Shown here piece by piece: positions 8,657 through 19,341 of a stretch of DNA of 64,000 bases (positions are counted from its first letter, which is position 1; each line of letters opens with the position of its first letter). This DNA is from Maritimibacter dapengensis (GTDB lineage: Bacteria; Pseudomonadota; Alphaproteobacteria; Rhodobacterales; Rhodobacteraceae). The translations under genes were made by a program, and so were the position numbers. The notes beneath the pieces are model-generated. The model searched no databases. It was given only the letters and a program-made list of their open reading frames with translations, and was not told the origin of the DNA. The stretch spans positions 992,001 to 1,056,000 of the forward strand of contig NZ_JAHUZE010000002.1 of the NCBI RefSeq assembly GCF_019218265.1, read 5' to 3'.

Positions 8657-9515
8657 GAACCCCGGCAAGACGGTCGGTGTGTGCGGCGAGCGCGGCCCCC
8701 AGCATGGCGCGCACGGTTCGGATGCGGGGCACGTCGGCGAGGTCGGGGTGGCTCACCACCCAGAGCGGCGTGGACGGGATGTCGGTCAGACCTTCGACCC
8801 GCGACAGACGGGGATCGGGATCGCCCAGCACGCATGGAAGGATCGCGCGCCCCCGCCCCGTCGCCGCCATTTCGCGCAGGACCAGAAAGCTGTCCGACCC
8901 CGCGACCATCGGATCGTCGCCCGCCATGTCATCGAACGCCCTGGCGAGCCAGATCTTTGCCAGCCCGTTGGTGAAGCCAAGCCAGGTGGCGGTGTTCGAT
9001 CCCGCGGCCTGGTAGACGGCGAAGCCCATCCGCGCGGCTTCTTCGCCGATCAAGCCTTCGGGGCGCTCGAGCGCGGGACGCACGGCGATATCGGCATCGA
9101 GGCGCGCGAGATCGACGTGGAGGTTCTGCGACGACAGGTCGATCACCAGCCCCTCCGCTTCGCTTTCGAGGGCACCGATGATTGCCGGGAGCACGCCGAT
9201 GCAGAGCGAATCCGTCGAGGTCACGCGCACCACGCCCGCGAGCGGGGCCGAGGCCGCCGTCATGGCGCGTTCGACGCCGAGCACGGCGGTTTCCACCTCG
9301 CGCATCTTCTCGATCACCCGGCGGCGTTGCGAGGCGACGCGGTAGCCGCGCGGGGTCCGGTCGAAGATCGGCAGACCTGCCCGGTTCTCGAACCCGTCGA
9401 TCCGCCGCAGCACGGTGGCGTGGTTCACGCCCAAACGCCGCGCCGCGCCCGAGAGCGACCCGGCATCGGCCACGGCGAGGACGAAGCGCAGGTCATCCCA
9501 ATCCATCTGTTTCAT
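8646..9515 (-). CDS. LysR-family transcriptional regulator
   Basis: About 290 residues with the LysR winged helix-turn-helix at the N-terminus ('WDDLRFVLAVADAGSLSGAARRLG') and a periplasmic-binding-like effector domain. The start is placed at the ATG at 9515 (the next, at 9506, is equally plausible), because upstream in-frame codons lengthen the protein beyond the family pattern. It is divergent from the cytochrome c' gene with ~110 bases between them, so control of that gene or of itself is plausible. The effector cannot be read from sequence. Confidence 0.87.
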   Translation of the reverse strand: MKQMDWDDLRFVLAVADAGSLSGAARRLGVNHATVLRRIDGFENRAGLPIFDRTPRGYRVASQRRRVIEKMREVETAVLGVERAMTAASAPLAGVVRVTSTDSLCIGVLPAIIGALESEAEGLVIDLSSQNLHVDLARLDADIAVRPALERPEGLIGEEAARMGFAVYQAAGSNTATWLGFTNGLAKIWLARAFDDMAGDDPMVAGSDSFLVLREMAATGRGRAILPCVLGDPDPRLSRVEGLTDIPSTPLWVVSHPDLADVPRIRTVRAMLGAALAAHTDRLAGVPNA

Positions 9516-9625
9516 TTTGCACAGACCCTTCGCGCAATTGGAGACTTCTTTTCGTTTATCGGGGAGGTAGCCTGTTTTCACAAGTCAAGCCCGCGCGACC
9601 GCCAGCTATTGAGAGGAAACATGAC

Positions 9626-10096
9626 ATGACCATGATGAAACCCCTGGCCCTCGGCCTTGCGACTGCCGCGCTCGTCGCAGGCGCAGCCATTGCCGAAAGC
9701 CATGCCGAGACCCCGCCTGCCGTCGGAGCACGCAAGGCGCAGATGCAGCTTTACGCGTTCAACCTCGGCACGCTCGGCGCGATGGTGCAGGGCAACATGG
9801 ATTACGACGCAGATGCCGCGACCGCTGCGGCCGGCAACATCGTGAAGCTGTCCACGCTCGCGGCCGGACCGATGTGGGCCCCCGGCACCGGGGCCGATGC
9901 CGTCGAGGCCAGCCGCGCCCTGCCCGCGATCTGGGAGAACATGGATGACGTGATTTCCAAGGCCATGGCGCTGAACGAAGCCGCGATGGCAATGGAAACC
10001 GCGGCCGCGGAAGGGTTGGAGCCGCTTCAGGCCGCCATGAAGGACCTTGGCGCAGCCTGCGGTGCATGCCACAAGGAATACAGGGAACCCGAATAG
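9626..10096 (+). CDS. Cytochrome c' (periplasmic)
   Basis: A 156-residue protein with a signal peptide (about residues 5-28) and a four-helix-bundle cytochrome c' body. The haem-binding motif C145-G-A-C148-H149 lies near the C-terminus, as expected for this class. Cytochromes c' bind NO and are linked to nitrosative-stress protection. The ATG at 9626 starts a good signal peptide after GAGAGGAAAC. A diheme cytochrome follows 60 bases downstream after a strong hairpin. Confidence 0.88.
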   Translation: MTMMKPLALGLATAALVAGAAIAESHAETPPAVGARKAQMQLYAFNLGTLGAMVQGNMDYDADAATAAAGNIVKLSTLAAGPMWAPGTGADAVEASRALPAIWENMDDVISKAMALNEAAMAMETAAAEGLEPLQAAMKDLGAACGACHKEYREPE

Positions 10097-10110
10097 GCGC
10101 GCATGTTCTT

Positions 10111-10134
10111 CGAGGGGCGTGGATGCGCCCCTCG
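10111..10134 (+). other. Intercistronic stem-loop between cytochrome genes
   Basis: A perfect 9-bp stem, CGAGGGGCG / CGCCCCTCG, with a 6-base loop, lies between the two cytochrome genes. No U-tract follows, so it is more likely a 3'-end stabiliser of the upstream mRNA or an attenuator than a full terminator. Confidence 0.6.
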
Positions 10135-10156
10135 CCGTTAACAAGTGGAGACGCGC

Positions 10157-11038
10157 ATGCGCTGGCTGGTCAACTTTATCCTTCTCGCTCTTGTCGTAGT
10201 CGCAATCGGCCTCTGGGTCACGCGGCCCAAGACCGACGACGCGGACCTGCTCGCGGGTCTCACCGCGGATGAGGCGCATGGCGAGGAGGTTTTCATCGCC
10301 TCGGGCTGCGCATCCTGTCACATGGTCGAAGGTGCAACGGATGAGGCCAAGCTGGTGCTGGCGGGCGGACAGTCGTTCCCGTCGCAATTCGGGACGTTCC
10401 GCGCGCCCAATATCTCGACCGACGCCGAGGCCGGCATTGGCGACTGGGAGGCGATCGACCTTTGGAACGCGTTGCACCACGGCACGTCGCCTGACGGGTC
10501 GCATTACTACCCGGTCCTGCCCTATTCCGCCTATATCCACCTCGAGCCGCAGGACGTTGTGGACCTGCACGCCTATATGATGACGCTCCCCGCCGATGCC
10601 ACGCCGTCCGAGCCCCATGACGTACCGTTTCCGTTCAGCATCCGGGCGAGCCTCGGCGGATGGAAACTGCTGTTTCTCGATGACGATTGGGTGATGCAGG
10701 GCGAGTTGTCGCCGGAGTTGACGCGGGGCCGCGAGCTGGTCGAGGCGATGGGCCATTGCGCCGAATGTCATACGCCGCGCAACCTGCTTGGCGGGCACAA
10801 GACAGGGGCCGAGTGGATGTCCGGCGCGCCCAATCCGGCCGGTCGTGGGACGTTCCCCGACCTCGTGACGCTCGACTGGTCGGCGGGCGAGATCGAGGAA
10901 TATCTCAATTCCGGCTTCACGCCCGAATTCGATAGCGCTGGGGGTCACATGGCGCTCGTCGTGGAGAACTTCGCGCAATTGACCGCAGAGGATCGCGCCG
11001 CCGTGGCCGCTTACGTCAAGGCGCTCCCCATCCAGTGA
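10157..11038 (+). CDS. Membrane-anchored diheme cytochrome c
   Basis: A 293-residue protein with one N-terminal hydrophobic helix (about residues 4-20), an uncleaved anchor or signal. Two haem c motifs follow: C51-A-S-C54-H55 and C201-A-E-C204-H205. It resembles the diheme c-type electron carriers that accept electrons from periplasmic dehydrogenases. The ATG at 10157 is favoured over a GTG at 10145 because GGAG precedes it. Partnership with the upstream cytochrome c' is inferred from position only. Confidence 0.86.
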   Translation: MRWLVNFILLALVVVAIGLWVTRPKTDDADLLAGLTADEAHGEEVFIASGCASCHMVEGATDEAKLVLAGGQSFPSQFGTFRAPNISTDAEAGIGDWEAIDLWNALHHGTSPDGSHYYPVLPYSAYIHLEPQDVVDLHAYMMTLPADATPSEPHDVPFPFSIRASLGGWKLLFLDDDWVMQGELSPELTRGRELVEAMGHCAECHTPRNLLGGHKTGAEWMSGAPNPAGRGTFPDLVTLDWSAGEIEEYLNSGFTPEFDSAGGHMALVVENFAQLTAEDRAAVAAYVKALPIQ

Positions 11039-11041
11039 GGA

Positions 11042-11110
11042 TCAGAGCCCTGTGACCGTGAAGGTCAGAGGCGCATGGTCGGAGAAGGCCGCGATCCATT
11101 CATCGGCCTA
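11042..11110 (-). pseudogene. Severed C-terminal segment of the EEP-family gene, after an in-frame TAG
   Basis: Immediately past the amber codon (11108-11110) the same frame stays open for 21 more codons and ends in TGA at 11042-11044. It encodes '...AFSDHAPLTFTVTGL', which contains the SDH motif that supplies the catalytic histidine of the endonuclease/exonuclease/phosphatase superfamily. The intact gene would therefore have been 11042-11875. Either the gene carries a recent nonsense mutation or there is a base-call error. Confidence 0.75.
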
Positions 11111-11875
11111 GGTGACATCGGCCAAGGTGGCCCAGCCCCCGACATGGACGCGCGCGCCCTGCCCCTGGTCCGCGAAGGTCAGGGTTTCGGTCGCGAAGAC
11201 ATGGTCGAGATCGGCGGGCGCATAGCTCGATGTGGAGCCGTTGTTGAAGGTCGTGGCGTGACTTTTGGGCAGCCGGACCATGCCGTAGCGTGCAAACCGG
11301 CGGTCGAGACGTTCGATCTCTTCGGTCCCCGCGATGTCCTGATCGCTGTCCTTGAGGTTCATGCCCATCGTGTTGAGGTCGCCCGCGAGGATGAAGCGTG
11401 TTTCCTGCCCCAGGCTGTCGGACACGCCGTCGAGCGTGCGTTTCAGCCCGAACGCCTTCTCGAACATCGCGTCGCGCAGGCCGAAACCTTCGGGGCTTGG
11501 TAGGCTTTTCAGGTGGTTGAACAGGATCGGAAGATGGCTTCCGTCCGGCGCGGTCACGGTGACGAGCGCGCCGGGGCGCAGGCCGGGATTGTTGCGTTTG
11601 AATTCGTTCTTCTGGGTCATGAAGGCGGTGATGCCCTGCCTGATCCCGATCAGCGTTTCCTGCGTCTGCGGCCCTTCGGTGATGGCGAAGACGTACTCCG
11701 GCATCCGGGTCACGAAAGCCTCGAACACCCGCCCCGATTCCACCTCCATGATCGCGAAGATGTCGGGCGCTTCCCCGGCCACGTATTCGGCCACGCGGCG
11801 CACACGCTCAGAGCGGCTGCCGGTGCCTTTGCCGGTGAAATGCTCCACGTTCCACGAGAGGATTTTCAGGTCCAT
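11108..11875 (-). CDS. Endonuclease/exonuclease/phosphatase family protein, truncated by amber codon
   Basis: The ORF encodes 255 residues of the EEP (DNase I-like) fold. N-terminal 'ILSWNVEHF' carries the metal-site Asn and 'AIMEVESG' the metal-site Glu; 'LAGDLNTMG' is the Asp/Asn catalytic motif and 'DLDHVFAT' the late Asp. The final SDH motif, needed for catalysis in this superfamily, lies beyond the in-frame stop, so the product as written should be inactive. The ATG at 11875 follows a strong AGGAGG. The substrate is unknown; family members hydrolyse nucleic acid or phosphoester bonds. Confidence 0.8.
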   Translation of the reverse strand: MDLKILSWNVEHFTGKGTGSRSERVRRVAEYVAGEAPDIFAIMEVESGRVFEAFVTRMPEYVFAITEGPQTQETLIGIRQGITAFMTQKNEFKRNNPGLRPGALVTVTAPDGSHLPILFNHLKSLPSPEGFGLRDAMFEKAFGLKRTLDGVSDSLGQETRFILAGDLNTMGMNLKDSDQDIAGTEEIERLDRRFARYGMVRLPKSHATTFNNGSTSSYAPADLDHVFATETLTFADQGQGARVHVGGWATLADVT

Positions 11876-11935
11876 GTTCGCCTCCTGATGAGGAGAGACT
11901 AACACGGTTTCGCGCTTGGGCAGATTGCGGAAAAC

Positions 11936-12352
11936 CTACCGGGCGGCGCGCATGATGGTGCCTTGCGCGGTGGCGCAAAGTTTTTCGGTGTCGCCGTCGA
12001 TGGCGAGCACATCGGCGCGCACGACCGCCTGATTGCGCCCGGAGGCGATCACCTCGCCCCGCGCGACGAGCGCATCGCCCTTGCCGGGGCGCAGGTAGTT
12101 GATCTTGAACTCCTGCGTCACCGACCCCTCGCCCATCACAGGGCCGCCGGTGAAGGCGAGCGCCATGTCCGCGAGCGTCGCGATCACCCCGCCATGGACC
12201 ATGCCGAGGTGCTGGGTCAGATCGTCGTGGATGGGCAGGCGCAATTCAGCGCGGCCAACACCCATCGACACCATCTCCACCCCGAGGTTTTGCGAAAACG
12301 GTTGGCGCGCAAGGATGTCGCGCCCCAGTTTCTCGATCTCGGCGTCGGTCAT
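11936..12352 (-). CDS. PaaI-family hotdog thioesterase
   Basis: A 138-residue hotdog-fold protein. The segment '[20 protein letters not shown]' carries the HGG and Asp/Thr features of the PaaI/YdiI acyl-CoA thioesterase group; the C-terminal half contains the expected '[19 protein letters not shown]' strand pair. The acyl-CoA substrate cannot be assigned. Its ATG overlaps the lipA stop (ATGA), so it is translated with lipA. Confidence 0.88.
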   Translation of the reverse strand: MTDAEIEKLGRDILARQPFSQNLGVEMVSMGVGRAELRLPIHDDLTQHLGMVHGGVIATLADMALAFTGGPVMGEGSVTQEFKINYLRPGKGDALVARGEVIASGRNQAVVRADVLAIDGDTEKLCATAQGTIMRAAR

Positions 12353-13299
12353 GCGAGACCCAGTTTGGCCTCACGCGCGGCACGCAAACGCGCGAAATCG
12401 TCGCCTGCGTGGTAGGAGGACCGGGTGAGCGGCGTGGCCGAGACCATCAGGAAGCCCTTGCCGAAAGCCGCGTTTTCGTACGCCTTGAATTCATCCGGCG
12501 TCACGAACCGGTCGACCGCGTGGTGTTTCGGGGTCGGCTGCAGATACTGGCCGATGGTGAGGAAGTCGATGTCGGCGGCGCGCATGTCGTCCATGACCTG
12601 CATCACCGATTCCCGGTTCTCGCCAAGCCCTACCATGATGCCGGACTTGGTGAACATCGAAGGGTCCAGTTCTTTCACCCGCTGCAGCAGGCGAAGCGAA
12701 TGGAAATACCGCGCGCCGGGGCGCACCGAGGGATAAAGTCCCGGCACGGTTTCAAGGTTGTGGTTGAACACGTCAGGCCGCGCCCCGACCACGGTTTCCA
12801 GCGCGCCGGGGTCGGATTTCAGAAAATCGGGGGTCAGGATCTCGATCGTGGTGTCGGGGGCCTGTTTGCGCACGGCACGGATCGTCATGGCGAAATGTTC
12901 GGCACCGCCGTCGGCCACGTCATCGCGGTCGACCGAGGTGATGACCACATGCTTGAGGCCAAGCTTTTTCACCGCATCGGCGACACGCCCCGGCTCGAAC
13001 ACGTCGAGCGCGTCGGGGCGGCCCGTGGCCACGTTGCAGAAGGTGCAGCCGCGCGTGCAGATCTCGCCCATGATCATCATGGTGGCATGGCCCTGAGACC
13101 AGCATTCGCCGACGTTGGGGCACCCGGCCTCTTCGCAGACCGTGGAGAGCCCGTGGTCGCGCATGATCTTGTGGGTGTCCTGGTAGCCCTTGCCACCGGG
13201 GGCCTTCACGCGAATCCAGTCGGGTTTCTTCGGCTGGGCGTTGTCCGGGCGATGCGCCTTTTCCGGGTGGCGGCTGGCTGGGATTTTCAGATCACGCAT
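12349..13299 (-). CDS. lipA: Lipoyl synthase
   Basis: A 316-residue radical-SAM enzyme that inserts two sulfurs into protein-bound octanoate to form lipoate. Both Fe-S clusters are evident: the auxiliary cluster cysteines C55, C60 and C66 ('[12 protein letters not shown]') and the SAM cluster C81-x3-C85-x2-C88 ('[10 protein letters not shown]'). Its 3' end overlaps the thioesterase gene. The 70-base gap upstream (13300-13368) should hold its promoter. Confidence 0.96.
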   Translation of the reverse strand: MRDLKIPASRHPEKAHRPDNAQPKKPDWIRVKAPGGKGYQDTHKIMRDHGLSTVCEEAGCPNVGECWSQGHATMMIMGEICTRGCTFCNVATGRPDALDVFEPGRVADAVKKLGLKHVVITSVDRDDVADGGAEHFAMTIRAVRKQAPDTTIEILTPDFLKSDPGALETVVGARPDVFNHNLETVPGLYPSVRPGARYFHSLRLLQRVKELDPSMFTKSGIMVGLGENRESVMQVMDDMRAADIDFLTIGQYLQPTPKHHAVDRFVTPDEFKAYENAAFGKGFLMVSATPLTRSSYHAGDDFARLRAAREAKLGLA

Positions 13300-13368
13300 A
13301 ATGGTCCTCCGTTGCCCGTTGTTTAACTCTAAACTATTCCGAATGTCTCCGCGAAATCCCGTAATCCG

Positions 13369-14295
13369 CTATGCAGCGGCGTCATGCCCCAGGAGCGCCT
13401 GCCCCGCATCGGCGAGGATGTCGCCAAGTTCGGTGAACCATGTGTCCGGGCCGCCCAGATCACGGCGCACGAGGCCGATGGTGCGGTAGGGTTGCGGATC
13501 GGCGAATGTCATCACGTCCATATCGGGCACGGCGGCGCATTCCTTGGCGAGCGAAATTTCCGGCAAGAGCGTCTGGCCGAACCCCGCCGCGACCATCCCG
13601 CAGAGCGTGGGGAGCGACGAGGCGCGCAGATCGACGCGGGTTTCGGCGCGGCGCGTGCCGCAGACGTCGAGCGCCTGATCGGCGAGGCAGTGGCCTTCAT
13701 CGAGGAGCAGGAGCGCGTGGGGATTGAGAGTCGAGGGCACCGGGCGCTCGCCCCGCGCGGCGAGCTTTTCAACGGAGCTGCGCGAGGCGGCGAGCAGGAA
13801 GCGGTCGCGAAAAAGCGGTCGTTCGACCAGACCGGGCATGCCTGCGGGGATCGCGACGACCGCCGCATCGAGTTCGCCGTCCGCGAGGGCCGCAAGAACC
13901 CGCTCGGTCTTGGCTTCGGTGAGTCGCAGGTCGAGTGTCACGTCGCGCATTCTGAGGCGCGGCAGCGCGACCGGCAGAAGATAAGGCGCGACAGTGGGGA
14001 TGATCCCGAGTTTCAGACGCCCAGAGAGCCCGGCCTGCCAGCGCGCCTGCGTCTCGATCCGTTCGACCTCGCCCATGATCCGCTGCGCACCTTCGAGCAC
14101 GTCGCGCCCCGCTGGCGTAAGGCGAAAGGCCCGGTCGGTGCGGTCGATGAGCGGCGCGCCGAGACGGTCTTCGAGTTCGCGAATCTGGGTCGAAAGCGCG
14201 GGCTGGCTGACATGCACACGGGCAGCAGCGCGCCCGAAATGGCGTTCTTCGGCGAGGGCGACGAGGTAGGAGAGTTGGCGCAGGGTGATATTCAT
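13369..14295 (-). CDS. oxyR: Hydrogen peroxide sensor-regulator OxyR
   Basis: A 308-residue LysR-family protein with an N-terminal HTH (about residues 1-60). C203 and C212 in 'DEGHCLADQALDVC' match the spacing and context of the redox cysteines C199/C208 of E. coli OxyR, which form a disulfide on H2O2 exposure. It is divergent from katG with a ~150-base shared region, the standard arrangement for peroxide control. The cysteine pair and katG neighbour make this a confident OxyR. Confidence 0.94.
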   Translation of the reverse strand: MNITLRQLSYLVALAEERHFGRAAARVHVSQPALSTQIRELEDRLGAPLIDRTDRAFRLTPAGRDVLEGAQRIMGEVERIETQARWQAGLSGRLKLGIIPTVAPYLLPVALPRLRMRDVTLDLRLTEAKTERVLAALADGELDAAVVAIPAGMPGLVERPLFRDRFLLAASRSSVEKLAARGERPVPSTLNPHALLLLDEGHCLADQALDVCGTRRAETRVDLRASSLPTLCGMVAAGFGQTLLPEISLAKECAAVPDMDVMTFADPQPYRTIGLVRRDLGGPDTWFTELGDILADAGQALLGHDAAA

Positions 14296-16644
<2,349 letters not shown>

Positions 16645-16665
16645 GCCGGACGACAGGAACACGAG

Positions 16666-16696
16666 GGGCGCGGCAGAAACGTCGCGCCCTTTTTTT
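16666..16696 (+). terminator. Rho-independent terminator of katG
   Basis: A GGGCGCG / CGCGCCC stem with a 10-base loop is followed by seven T residues, 22 bases after the katG stop. Confidence 0.9.
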
Positions 16697-16912
16697 GCGT
16701 GAACCTCGCCTTATCCGCGCTGCCGCGAGACGGGGCGGTGCTTCGGCCTTTTGCCCGAAATTTGACAATCCTCACAAGGACAAAGCCGGTATGCACGGCT
16801 TTTCGCGCCCGCAGCATTGAGCGCCCCGGGAATGTGTGATTTTAGAAGCGTTATAAACTGTCGGGCGATTCCCGGCAGGCTCATCTGGATATGATTTAGC
16901 AGGAGTTTTCCG

Positions 16913-17458
16913 ATGCAAGTTGGCGACAAGGTCCCTTCCGTTACCTTCAAGACCCGTGTGCGGGACGAGGCCGTGGGTGGCCCGAACCCGTTTCGCTGGC
17001 AGGACATGACCTCGGACGATTATTTCGCGGGCAAGCGCGTCGTCCTGTTCTCTCTTCCGGGCGCATTTACCCCGACGTGTTCGACCTACCAGCTTCCGGG
17101 CTTCGAGAAGGGCTTTGGCGATTTTCAGGCGCAGGGCATCGACGCGATCTACTGCATGTCGGTGAACGACAGCTTCGTGATGAACAAATGGGCGCTCGAT
17201 CAGGGGCTGTCCAATGTGAAGGTGATCCCGGACGGGTCCGGCGAATTCACCAAGGCGATGGGGATGCTCGTGGCAAAGGACAACCTCGGCTTCGGGGCGC
17301 GGTCCTGGCGCTATGCGGCGATCGTCAACGACGGCGTGATCGAAGCGCTTTTCGTGGAGCCGGGTCAATCGGACGATCACCCCGAGGACCCCTATGGCGA
17401 ATCGAGCCCCGAGACGGTTCTCGCCTGGCTCAAGGAAAACGCCAAAGCCGACGCCTGA
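16913..17458 (+). CDS. Prx5-type peroxiredoxin
   Basis: A 181-residue thioredoxin-fold peroxidase. The active-site motif 'PGAFTPTCS' places the peroxidatic cysteine at C56; the Prx5/AhpE-type 'GARSWRYAAIV' and 'FVEP' segments follow. It reduces H2O2 and alkyl hydroperoxides with thiol (probably glutathione/glutaredoxin) reductant. It sits downstream of oxyR-katG but has its own ~215-base upstream region and terminator. OxyR control is possible but not shown. Confidence 0.92.
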   Translation: MQVGDKVPSVTFKTRVRDEAVGGPNPFRWQDMTSDDYFAGKRVVLFSLPGAFTPTCSTYQLPGFEKGFGDFQAQGIDAIYCMSVNDSFVMNKWALDQGLSNVKVIPDGSGEFTKAMGMLVAKDNLGFGARSWRYAAIVNDGVIEALFVEPGQSDDHPEDPYGESSPETVLAWLKENAKADA

Positions 17459-17481
17459 TCCCGCGTCGCAGCAAGGAATGG

Positions 17482-17508
17482 AACGGGGCCGCAGGACGGC
17501 CCCGTTTT
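17482..17508 (+). terminator. Rho-independent terminator of the peroxiredoxin gene
   Basis: The stem AACGGGGCCG / CGGCCCCGTT has a 5-base loop and ends in TTTT. Confidence 0.9.
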
Positions 17509-17586
17509 CATTTTCCCCCGCGCGCGTTCCTTGACAGGGGAAAAGGCTTGGTCTGTGCTGTTCGGACATGTTTGGGGGATTTCAGA

Positions 17587-17898
17587 ATGAAACGATTTGT
17601 AACCCTGCTGGGACTGGTTCTCGCCGTTCCGGCCTTTGGTGAGGCGCATAACACGCCCGCCGATCTCGACATTTCCTGTAACGCGAACGGTGCGGTTCTG
17701 GTGCTCGGACAAAACACCATCGAACCGGGCGCGACCTATTACCTCGGCAAGGATTGCGATGCCTACAGCCCCGGCAAGGGGTCCGGCCGATGGTGGCTCG
17801 CGGCCTCGGCAGTGGTGGTGGAGATCAACGGGGTTGCGATCCGGTTCGCCAACGATATCGACTGCCCCGCCCTGCCCGGCTGTTTCTACGCGGATTGA
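17587..17898 (+). CDS. Small secreted protein of unknown function (103 aa)
   Basis: A 103-residue protein with a signal peptide ('MKRFVTLLGLVLAVPAFGEA') and four cysteines in the mature part ('DISCNANG', 'KDCDAY', 'DIDCPALPGC'), suggesting a disulfide-stabilised periplasmic protein. No family recognised. It converges with the LysR gene at 17924. Confidence 0.72.
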   Translation: MKRFVTLLGLVLAVPAFGEAHNTPADLDISCNANGAVLVLGQNTIEPGATYYLGKDCDAYSPGKGSGRWWLAASAVVVEINGVAIRFANDIDCPALPGCFYAD

Positions 17899-17923
17899 CC
17901 TCGGGCGGATCGTAGCGGGACGA

Positions 17924-18841
17924 TCAGGAGGTCCGCGCCGTGTCGTCCATCGTGACACCCTGTTCGAGGCAGAGTGCGTTCAGCCATTCGAGAAAATGCG
18001 TGACGGGAGCCGGCTTCGGCCCCTTTCGAGATATCGCGTAATAGGTCGTCATGTGCGACAGGGTCTTGTCCAGCACCACGAGACGCCCGTCCGCGACATG
18101 GGGTCTGATGAGGATTTCGGTACTAATCGACAGACCGTAGCCGGCGACAGCGGCTTCAAGCTCCAGATGGGGGCTTCCCGTATCGACGATCTCAATTGCA
18201 TCGCGGTCGAGGCCCGCCTGCCGAAGGATGGAGTCCAATGCGTCCACGTTGTGCGGATCGTAGAGCCACGGCAAGGCTGAAAGATCGCGGCCGGACGATT
18301 CCAGCAATGAAGGCGCGGCACACACGATAAATGGGGAGGCCAAAAGGCGCTGGGTCGTGGAGCCGGTCCATTCGCCGGGGTCTTGCCGCGCCCTGATGCA
18401 GATGTCGAATGCATCGAGGTCGATCGGCTGCCGGTTCCCTTCGGGTGCGAATGTCACCTGAACGCCCGGATGCCTGGTCCAGAAATCCCCAAGATGCGGA
18501 AGGATCACGGCATCGACGAAAAACTGGGTCGTAGAGACGCGAATACCGCGACTGGCCTCCAGCCTGCGGACCTCCTCGACACCGTCCGAAAGCATCGCGA
18601 AGCCCGCGCGCAAGGATCCCGCCAAGTGTCGCCCGGCAGAGGTCAGTACGACGCCCCGGCCTTCCCGACGGACAAGCGCCGTTCCCAGTTCCTTTTCCAG
18701 CTTGCGCACCTGCTGAGCAATGGCGGCGGGCGTCACGTTCAAGGCCCGCGCCGCTGGGGAGAACCCGCGAAGGCGCGCCGTCGCCTCGAACGCCCGGAGC
18801 GCGGAAAGCGGCGGCAATCGGTTCCAGTCGAGGTCGGTCAA
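17924..18841 (-). CDS. LysR-family regulator, GcvA-like
   Basis: A 305-residue LysR protein beginning 'LDWNRLPPLSALRAFEATARLRGFS', the pattern of the GcvA/AmpR branch, with a ligand-binding domain behind it. It is divergent from a DUF4242 gene with a ~120-base gap containing AT-rich bases, so that gene is the likely target. Ligand unknown. Confidence 0.88.
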   Translation of the reverse strand: MTDLDWNRLPPLSALRAFEATARLRGFSPAARALNVTPAAIAQQVRKLEKELGTALVRREGRGVVLTSAGRHLAGSLRAGFAMLSDGVEEVRRLEASRGIRVSTTQFFVDAVILPHLGDFWTRHPGVQVTFAPEGNRQPIDLDAFDICIRARQDPGEWTGSTTQRLLASPFIVCAAPSLLESSGRDLSALPWLYDPHNVDALDSILRQAGLDRDAIEIVDTGSPHLELEAAVAGYGLSISTEILIRPHVADGRLVVLDKTLSHMTTYYAISRKGPKPAPVTHFLEWLNALCLEQGVTMDDTARTS

Positions 18842-18960
18842 TTTATAGCCCAGCTTAAAGATTGCGATTCATTCGTGGCTTTGATGGATGCTATCTGCAC
18901 GCTATGAATCGCACAAGGAAGACAAGTCCGAATACGAGCCCAACTAAAAGGAGACGCATC

Positions 18961-19233
18961 ATGAAGCGCTATGTCATCGAGCGGGATATCCCGTCCGTGG
19001 GTACATTCAGTCCGGCACAATTGTGCGAGGCGGCGAAGACGTCGAACACTGCGCTCGCAGAGCTTGCGCCTCGTGTGCAATGGGAACATTCCTACGTTAC
19101 CGGCGAGAAAACCTTTTGTGTCTATCTGGCCGAGAACGAGGGCGTCATCCATGAACATGCAAAGTTGAGTGGATTTCCGGCCAGCCGCATCACGGAAGTC
19201 ACTTCCATCATGGACCCTACGACAGCGAATTGA
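18961..19233 (+). CDS. DUF4242-domain protein
   Basis: A 90-residue protein matching the DUF4242 pattern: 'MKRYVIERDIP' start, 'WEHSYVTGEKTFCVYLA' and 'IHEHAKLSGFPASRI'. A Streptomyces member (SCO4226) binds nickel; whether this one binds metal is unknown. The ATG at 18961 follows AAGGAG. It is divergent from a GcvA-like LysR gene, which probably controls it. Confidence 0.85.
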   Translation: MKRYVIERDIPSVGTFSPAQLCEAAKTSNTALAELAPRVQWEHSYVTGEKTFCVYLAENEGVIHEHAKLSGFPASRITEVTSIMDPTTAN

Positions 19234-19289
19234 CCGACACGGTCCGGTTATCGCAACGAGACACAGTGGTTGGTCCAACCCCGTCAAGA

Positions 19290-19321
19290 GACAAGAAAGG
19301 CCGCCCCGAAAGGCGGCCTTA
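19290..19321 (-). terminator. Terminator downstream of the DUF4167 gene
   Basis: A perfect stem AAGGCCGCC / GGCGGCCTT with a CCGAAA loop; on the minus strand it is followed by TTTCTTG. It lies just beyond the DUF4167 stop. Confidence 0.8.
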
Positions 19322-19341
19322 ATCTCAATCTTGAGCCAAGA

